Below, one piece after another: positions 58,673 to 64,000 of a stretch of DNA of 64,000 nt. Positions within the stretch are counted from its first letter, which is position 1. Each line of letters opens with the position of its first letter. Location of the stretch: positions 1-64,000 of the forward strand of contig JAFADI010000012.1 in the NCBI GenBank assembly GCA_023424965.1. The letters run 5' to 3'. Made by a program: the position numbers and the translations under genes. The notes beneath the pieces are model-generated. The model made no database searches. It was not told where the DNA came from and saw only the letters and a program-made list of their open reading frames with translations. Origin of the DNA: Bacillota bacterium. Lineage in GTDB: Bacteria; Bacillota; Clostridia; Acetivibrionales; JAFADI01.

Positions 58673-61600
58673 ATGAAGTATGTTAAAGGAAAGTGTAAAA
58701 AATATTTTGCTCTGTTGCTGACCCTGGCTTTTTTAGTATCCGCATGCCTGGTTCCGGCGGCAGTACAGGCAAGTCCCACCGGCCATTCCTACAATACGGC
58801 TGCCGGGGCATTGAACGTGGACTATGGGGGATACCTGTCCAGGCATGATGTGGTTTTCAATTCTCCCATCACCGACCCCAAGAGTGGTATGACGGTGGGA
58901 AACGGCAGGGTAGGGGGGCAGGTGTGGAATTCCAACGGCCTCACCATGCAGGTTTCAGGGGTTGATGCCTCACAGCAGACCTGCTTTTCAGCCGGGCTAG
59001 TCAATTTATATACAAATCCCGGGATGGACACGGGATATTCCACCTTCCAGCAGAGGCTTTCACTGTATGACGGCCTGCTCACAACAAAATATGATTCCAA
59101 CCGCACCGTTACCATCATGGGCTCACCCAATTCGGAGGTCATGGGGATCCATGTGGAGGACAGCCGTACCGGCCTTTCAAGCATTGCCCTTGATTTGAGC
59201 ATCTGGGACCTGGGCGGACTGCCTTCCTCGTCCAGGGGGATGGGCTGTGATGTTCCCGACATGAACACGTGGAAAACCGTTTCTACCTATGCCGATGCGG
59301 CGGGAGCCGGGTTAAGCCGGGGACAGACCGATGCCAATAAATTCGGCTATACCCTTGCCGCAACCGTGGAAGGTGCAAACTTCACAACCCAGACGGTGGA
59401 TTCAAGAAAGGTAAGGCTCAACATCACGCCAAGCGCCAGTTACACCATCTGGATTGCCTGTGCCAGCAGGATCAACGCCCCGGGCAACGACTCCCTCACC
59501 CAGGCGAAGAACCTTCTCAGCAGTGTGAAAAGCACCGGCTATTCCACAACCTTGAATAATTACAAGACCTGGTGGCACAATTTCTGGGCAAAATCCTTTG
59601 TCCAATATTCCAACGCTTCCGGTGACGCGGATTACCTGGAGAACATTTACTATCTGACGACTTATATGATCGCTGCCGGCAGCTACGGCAATTACCCCTT
59701 CCACTTCATCAACGGCGTCTTCAGCGGCGTCGGCGACAGCGATTACAGCAAATGGAGCGGCGCCTACTGGTACTGGAACCAGAGAGATGTCTATGATTCC
59801 TTCATGGCGGCCAACCACATCGATGCCATGAACAGCCACCACAACCTGTATGGCCGCAACCTCAGTGCAATGAAGTCCTACACCATGACCAAATACGGCA
59901 TCGACGGCCTGTGGGTGCCTGAAACCATGGGCTGGGATGGAAATGCAAGGCATACGGATGAGAGCGACTACACCAAGAATGTCCTGTCCACAGGGGCGGA
60001 AGTGGCGAATGTCATGTACATGCGGTACAAATACACCAACGATTCCTCCTACCTCAGCAGTACCGCCTACCCCTTCATGAAGGAAGTCTGCAAGTTCTAT
60101 GCCGCGAGGCTGTCTTATGACAGTGGCACAGGCAAATATTACATGGCATCCTCCAATGCCCATGAGACCTATTGGAATGTGAAAAATGCCATAACGGACC
60201 TGGCGGCTGTCCGCATGCTTTTCCCGAAGGCAATAGAAGCCAGCACCACACTCAATCTCGACAGTTCCCTGCGCAGCCAATGGCAGAACATTCTGAACAA
60301 CCTGCAGGCCTATCCGGTCAATTCCACGCAATATCTGCCCCATGACCCGCCCACGGCCACCAGCCATAACAATGAGAATGTGGTTCTGGAGCTGGTGTGG
60401 CCATACGGCGTAAGCGGAATCGGTTATCCGGACTATTCCAGGCTTGTATCCAACTGGAATACCCGGCCCTACCCCTATGGCAACGTGTGGTCCCCTTGCG
60501 CCATCCAGGCGGCAAGACTCGGGCTGGGAGACCAGGCATACAACGGCATGAAGACCATGCTGAGCAATTATCAAAACTATCCCAACGGGCGCACCACCAA
60601 TACAAACGGCGAGTTTGAGTATCTTGGCGTACATCTTTCGGTAATCAATGAATCGCTGCTGCAGAGCTATAACGATAAAATCAGGGTTTTCCCCGCGCTC
60701 CCGGGCGATTCCTCCTTCAACGCCAAATTTACATTGCTGGCCAGCGGAGGCTTCCTTGTAAGCTCCGAAAAGGAAGCAAATGAGATTAAGTATGTGGGCG
60801 TCAGGAGCCTTTACGGGAAGACCGCCACGGCGGTAAACCCGTGGGGTACCCAGCAGGTGCAGGTGAGGAGGGCTTCCGACAATGCAATCATACTCACCAC
60901 ATCCAGCGGGGAATTCAGCTTCAATACGGCGGTAAGCACCGTGTATGTGATAGAGAGGACTTCAAAGCTTCTGGGCAGCTACACCTACCAGCAGCTTACG
61001 GGGACTGCAAATCAAGGTGTTAAGTCATTGGGCGGCACCAATTGCAAGCTTGGTTCCGCCGGAGGGGGAGGGCCTGTGACGGCGGCCACCTTCTACCAGG
61101 ATACCGGTTTCGGTGGAACCGCCAGGACGCTGGCCCCCGGCAGCTACACCACGGCACAGCTTTCAGCGGCGGGAATTCCCGACAACTGGGTTTCTTCGGT
61201 AAGAGTACCCGCCGGGTACACCGTGGAGATCTATGACCTGGACAACTTCGGCGGCACAAAGTGGACCTTCACCTCGGACAATTCGGATTTTGTGGCGGCT
61301 GGCTGCAACGACCGGATGTCGTCGGTAAAAATCTATTCCGGCAGCGGGGAGGAAACAAAATATGAAGCCGAGAACGGAACCCTTGCCAATGGGGCAACCG
61401 TGGCCAACGACAGCGCGGCTTCCGGCGGCAAGTGCATACAGAACCTGCACTTGGCAAATTCCTCCTGCCAGGTCAACAACATCAACGGTGGCAGCGGCGG
61501 GAGCAGGACCCTCAAAATAGTCTATGCCTCCAACGAAGCCTCCACCATAACCATCTATGTGAACGGCACTTCCACAGGCACCCTCAACTGTCCTGCCACC

Positions 61601-61726
61601 GGGGGCTGGAGCACCTTTACCGGCAGTGCGCAGAAAACAGTCACGTTGAATTCCGGTACCGGCAACAACATCCGGATCGTGGGGGGCTCCGGCGGCGTCA
61701 ATGTGGATTACCTCACCCTGCAATAA
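58673..61726 (+). CDS. Secreted GH95/DUF5703-like glycosidase with crystallin-like and CBM6/35 domains
   Basis: 1017 residues. Signal peptide to ~32 (VPAAVQA). The first ~250 residues are a beta domain (MTVGNGRVGGQVWNSNGL) and ~280-740 is an alpha-helical barrel (WSGAYWYWNQRDVYDSFMAA, GLWVPETMGWDG, NAHETYWNVKNAITDLAAV). The overall shape fits the GH95 or DUF5703 six-hairpin group, but the Asn-x-Asn and SPEN motifs seen in the protein encoded at 50395 are not obvious, so activity is uncertain. The C-terminal ~215 residues duplicate the crystallin and CBM domains of the GH43 protein. AAGGAGGATGAACC precedes the ATG, 33 bp after the GH43 stop. It is followed by a terminator-like hairpin. Confidence 0.78.
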   Translation: MKYVKGKCKKYFALLLTLAFLVSACLVPAAVQASPTGHSYNTAAGALNVDYGGYLSRHDVVFNSPITDPKSGMTVGNGRVGGQVWNSNGLTMQVSGVDASQQTCFSAGLVNLYTNPGMDTGYSTFQQRLSLYDGLLTTKYDSNRTVTIMGSPNSEVMGIHVEDSRTGLSSIALDLSIWDLGGLPSSSRGMGCDVPDMNTWKTVSTYADAAGAGLSRGQTDANKFGYTLAATVEGANFTTQTVDSRKVRLNITPSASYTIWIACASRINAPGNDSLTQAKNLLSSVKSTGYSTTLNNYKTWWHNFWAKSFVQYSNASGDADYLENIYYLTTYMIAAGSYGNYPFHFINGVFSGVGDSDYSKWSGAYWYWNQRDVYDSFMAANHIDAMNSHHNLYGRNLSAMKSYTMTKYGIDGLWVPETMGWDGNARHTDESDYTKNVLSTGAEVANVMYMRYKYTNDSSYLSSTAYPFMKEVCKFYAARLSYDSGTGKYYMASSNAHETYWNVKNAITDLAAVRMLFPKAIEASTTLNLDSSLRSQWQNILNNLQAYPVNSTQYLPHDPPTATSHNNENVVLELVWPYGVSGIGYPDYSRLVSNWNTRPYPYGNVWSPCAIQAARLGLGDQAYNGMKTMLSNYQNYPNGRTTNTNGEFEYLGVHLSVINESLLQSYNDKIRVFPALPGDSSFNAKFTLLASGGFLVSSEKEANEIKYVGVRSLYGKTATAVNPWGTQQVQVRRASDNAIILTTSSGEFSFNTAVSTVYVIERTSKLLGSYTYQQLTGTANQGVKSLGGTNCKLGSAGGGGPVTAATFYQDTGFGGTARTLAPGSYTTAQLSAAGIPDNWVSSVRVPAGYTVEIYDLDNFGGTKWTFTSDNSDFVAAGCNDRMSSVKIYSGSGEETKYEAENGTLANGATVANDSAASGGKCIQNLHLANSSCQVNNINGGSGGSRTLKIVYASNEASTITIYVNGTSTGTLNCPATGGWSTFTGSAQKTVTLNSGTGNNIRIVGGSGGVNVDYLTLQ
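61086..61723 (+). repeat. Crystallin plus CBM coding repeat, copy 2
   Basis: Second copy of the module pair at 58006-58636. Protein identity is high and without major gaps, for example VANDSAASGGKCIQNLH in both. Confidence 0.85.
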
Positions 61727-61770
61727 ATGAAATGCCGGGGACGGCATTTTCATAGGAATTTGTCTGGAAA

Positions 61771-61809
61771 GCGGAGTTGTCCTTTTGGGCGACTCCGCTT
61801 CTTCCCTCC
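61771..61809 (+). terminator. Hairpin after the GH95/DUF5703-like gene
   Basis: GCGGAGT (61771-61777) pairs with ACTCCGC (61792-61798), followed by a T/C-rich tail. A weaker hairpin ATGAAATGCC/GGCATTTTCAT lies just before it at 61727-61753. Confidence 0.55.
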
Positions 61810-61868
61810 TGCAAAAAAGTCTGGAGGAAAGCAATAACGATTGGATAGCAGAGAAAGGTTGTGAACCT

Positions 61869-64000
61869 ATGTTAAAAGTTAAAAAGTGTAAAAGGATGAT
61901 AATGCTGCTGGTCTTTTCCCTGGTTTTTACCCTGCCCGCCCCTTTTGACGCCGGGGCCGACGCAGCCGCCCTGTTTTCATCAGGGCTGGAAAACGGCGAG
62001 ACCCAGACCACCTGGATAGACGCCATTGAAACAAGCCAGAATGTCACCGGATATATTTCCGGCATTCAACCCGAGTGTTCAAAGAGAACGGGAGAAACGG
62101 CCCACACCGGAACATCGGCGCTGATGTTCTCCGGCACCGACGGCAGCGCCTCCACTTCCTATTGCTATTATAAGGTGTTCGACGTGAATCTTCCGGTCAC
62201 CGCCGCCACAAAGCTGAGCTACTGGTTTTACCCACAGACGGCTTTAGCAAGGTTTGTTGCGGTGGATTTTGTCTGCACCGACGGAAGTACCCTGAGAGAC
62301 AGCGGGGCCCGTGATGCCGGCGGGATCAGCATGCACCCGGGGGCGGGCAGGGGCACGGTGAATGCCTGGAGCCTGGTGGAGTCCAATGTGGGCCAGTGGC
62401 TCAGCGGCAAGACCATTGACCGCATTCTGGTGGGCTATGACCAGGGGCCCTCTACCGGACAGTACAGGGGCTTTATAGACGACATTTTCATTACCGACGG
62501 TACGGCGGGCAGTGGGACGCCCAACCCAAAGATCGTGAGCCCCGTCTATCCCACCGGCGACATTGTCATTGCGGACTATGATGTGACCGACTATGGTGCC
62601 GACAGGACCGGTACCAACGATTCCACCGCCGCCATCCAGAATGCCGTTAACGACTGCTACAGCTCCGGAGGGGGAACGGTATGGATGCCCGCAGGCACCT
62701 ATAAGGTGACCGGCACCATCGAGGTGAAGGCCTTTGTGACCTTGCGGGGCGATTGGAAGGACGCGGATACGGGGGGAGGCGACTATGGCACCATTGTAAA
62801 GGCTCAACTGGCATCGGGGGCCAACGGGCCTGTCCTTTTCAAAATCGGAGGGAGTGCCGGCGTAGTGGGAATTACCACTTATTATCCGGTCCAGAGCATA
62901 ACCAATCCGCTGGCATACAACTACACCTTCCTCATTCCCGGAAGGGCCTGGGCCGGTGAGCAGAATTACATGGCAGCTTCAATCATGAACTGCACCCTGT
63001 TAAACTCCTATAAAGGTATCGGCATCAGCACTTCACCCAGCGACCACGGGGGAAATGTGGCCGACGGACAGGTGCATGAAACGGCTACCCTGAGGAATGT
63101 GAAGGGAACCGTCCTCAACCAGGGGGCAGTCGCGTATAACGGTGCAGACGTGGGAACCTGGGAGCATGTCGTCTTCAACAATTCCTACTGGGCAAACGCG
63201 GGAAGCACGTATAACGCGCCGGGTCAGGCAGCTTTGAACTCCTATACGAGGGCAAATGCCACCGCCTATGTTTTCGGGGACCTGGAGTGGGAACACTTCT
63301 ACGATATAAGATGTTCCGACTTCAATGTCGGTATCAATATCGTCGCGGGCCAGAGAGCACAGTTTGTGGGTGAATTTTACGGTGCCGTCATCCAGAATAC
63401 CAACACTGCCGTAAAAGTGGATGCAGTGGATACCCGGTGGGATTACCCCATCGCATTTGCCAGGAGCGTCTTAAGTGGAAGCAGCAGCGCGGTGGTGAAC
63501 AACACCGCAAAGAAAATCCAGTTCACCGACTGTACCCTCTCGGGAGCCTATGACGGCACAAAGGCAACGGTGCAAAATCCCGGCACAAGCCCTGCCTCCT
63601 ATCCGGAAAGAACGTCTGTGCCCAAAGTCTCAAGGGCGGTGCTGTATGACGTGTCAAAAGCGCCTTACAATGCACCTGGCACCTCTTCCACGGGAACGGC
63701 GCTGCCGTCGGGGGATGCAACCAGTGCCATACAGAAGGCGTTGAACGATGCAGGAGCTGCAGGCGGAGGGGTGGTATACCTGCCGGCAGGCTGGTACAGG
63801 ATAAATACACGCCTTACCGTTCCGGCAAATGTTGAGCTGCGGGGCTGCGCTTCCGTTCCCAGCAGGGATCAGACGGGCCGCAGTGCGGGAACAGTGCTGT
63901 TTGCCTATGAGGGCGCGGGAACATCAACGCCCGATACCGCCGCGGCATTCATAACGGTCAATGCGGGTACCCAGAGGGCAGGCGTCAGCGGGCTGCGGGT
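61869..64000 (+). CDS. Secreted double beta-helix (Pectate_lyase_3/GH55-like) enzyme, 3' end missing
   Basis: The frame is open from the ATG at 61869 to the window edge (710 codons seen). Signal peptide to ~31 (LVFSLVFTLPAPFDAGA). Residues ~32-215 form an N-terminal beta-sandwich likely to bind carbohydrate. At ~236 a pectate-lyase-superfamily repeat begins (DVTDYGADRTGTNDSTAAIQ, then GGGTVWMPAGTYKVTGTI), and at ~615 a second one starts (DATSAIQKALNDAGAAGGG, VVYLPAGWYRINTRLTVPAN). Two such units in tandem are typical of GH55 beta-1,3-glucanases, though other beta-helix enzymes share the motif. It belongs to the same run of secreted enzyme genes, probably under the YesN-type regulator. Confidence 0.82.
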   Translation, partial: MLKVKKCKRMIMLLVFSLVFTLPAPFDAGADAAALFSSGLENGETQTTWIDAIETSQNVTGYISGIQPECSKRTGETAHTGTSALMFSGTDGSASTSYCYYKVFDVNLPVTAATKLSYWFYPQTALARFVAVDFVCTDGSTLRDSGARDAGGISMHPGAGRGTVNAWSLVESNVGQWLSGKTIDRILVGYDQGPSTGQYRGFIDDIFITDGTAGSGTPNPKIVSPVYPTGDIVIADYDVTDYGADRTGTNDSTAAIQNAVNDCYSSGGGTVWMPAGTYKVTGTIEVKAFVTLRGDWKDADTGGGDYGTIVKAQLASGANGPVLFKIGGSAGVVGITTYYPVQSITNPLAYNYTFLIPGRAWAGEQNYMAASIMNCTLLNSYKGIGISTSPSDHGGNVADGQVHETATLRNVKGTVLNQGAVAYNGADVGTWEHVVFNNSYWANAGSTYNAPGQAALNSYTRANATAYVFGDLEWEHFYDIRCSDFNVGINIVAGQRAQFVGEFYGAVIQNTNTAVKVDAVDTRWDYPIAFARSVLSGSSSAVVNNTAKKIQFTDCTLSGAYDGTKATVQNPGTSPASYPERTSVPKVSRAVLYDVSKAPYNAPGTSSTGTALPSGDATSAIQKALNDAGAAGGGVVYLPAGWYRINTRLTVPANVELRGCASVPSRDQTGRSAGTVLFAYEGAGTSTPDTAAAFITVNAGTQRAGVSGLR

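Noticed and set aside
59402..60634. 410-codon open frame antisense to the GH95/DUF5703-like gene
   Set aside because: Long open antisense frames are common opposite GC-rich coding sequence; no motif or ribosome site supports it.
1..64000. tRNA, rRNA, CRISPR arrays, transposase or phage genes
   Set aside because: I saw no candidate while reading either strand; the only mobile-like signals are the flanking repeat and the small inverted-repeat element.

Overview
The window looks like a chromosomal stretch of a mid-GC, Gram-positive anaerobe of the Clostridia type that lives on plant or host glycans. The inference rests on strong AGGAGG-type ribosome sites with frequent TTG/GTG starts, lipoprotein solute-binding proteins, YesM/YesN-type regulation, CUT1 permease pairs with no ATPase of their own, and arginine codons that are mostly AGG/AGA. 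I saw no rRNA, tRNA, CRISPR array or transposase gene.

Region 1 (1-16272) is a sugar or glycoside utilisation locus. It holds the end of a DeoC-like aldolase, an AraC regulator, an Fe-S/FMN/FAD ene-reductase-type oxidoreductase, a GntR regulator, a Gfo/Idh/MocA dehydrogenase, a sugar isomerase-like TIM barrel and a eukaryote-type hexokinase. A second, divergent GntR paralogue follows, then a CUT2 sugar ABC transporter (binding lipoprotein, double ATPase, two permeases) and a chemoreceptor. Three similar operator-like sites (core ATGTMTGTAA) each lie just downstream of a predicted -10 box: before the oxidoreductase, before the second gntR and before the transporter. This ties catabolism and uptake into one likely regulon.

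Region 2 (about 16318-21912) is a 5.5 kb cassette with a LacI-family regulator, a small inverted-repeat element, a possible leader peptide and a complete sulfate-type ABC importer (sbp-cysT-cysW-cysA). It is bracketed by a 64-bp imperfect direct repeat. The right copy is the 3' end of the next gene. The lacI gene prefers CGN arginine codons, unlike its neighbours. I read this as an acquired insertion.

Region 3 (21849-31144) holds a leftward MoxR ATPase / DUF58 / membrane transglutaminase operon, an SGNH esterase and two overlapping membrane glycosyltransferases of the GT39/GT87 type, each with a Gly/Arg/Pro-rich insert.

Region 4 (31116-45455) is an alpha-mannoside locus: a membrane AraC sensor-regulator, a divergent CUT1 importer, a HAD phosphatase with an extra N-terminal domain, two GH38 alpha-mannosidase-like enzymes that appear to lack the usual catalytic Asp, and a GH71/GH99-like protein.

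Region 5 (45585-64000) starts with a three-component sensor (sugar-binding lipoprotein, YesM-type kinase, YesN-type regulator). It is followed by secreted modular enzymes: GH95-like with a discoidin domain, a lipoprotein of unknown role, a beta-helix protein with two discoidin domains, GH43 and a second GH95/DUF5703-like enzyme that share a crystallin-like plus CBM6/35 tail, and a beta-helix enzyme that runs off the window. Transport (mannoside locus), sensing (three-component system) and secreted hydrolysis together make a polysaccharide-utilisation region. Several start codons below were moved downstream from the longest open frame because a good ribosome site marks an internal start.
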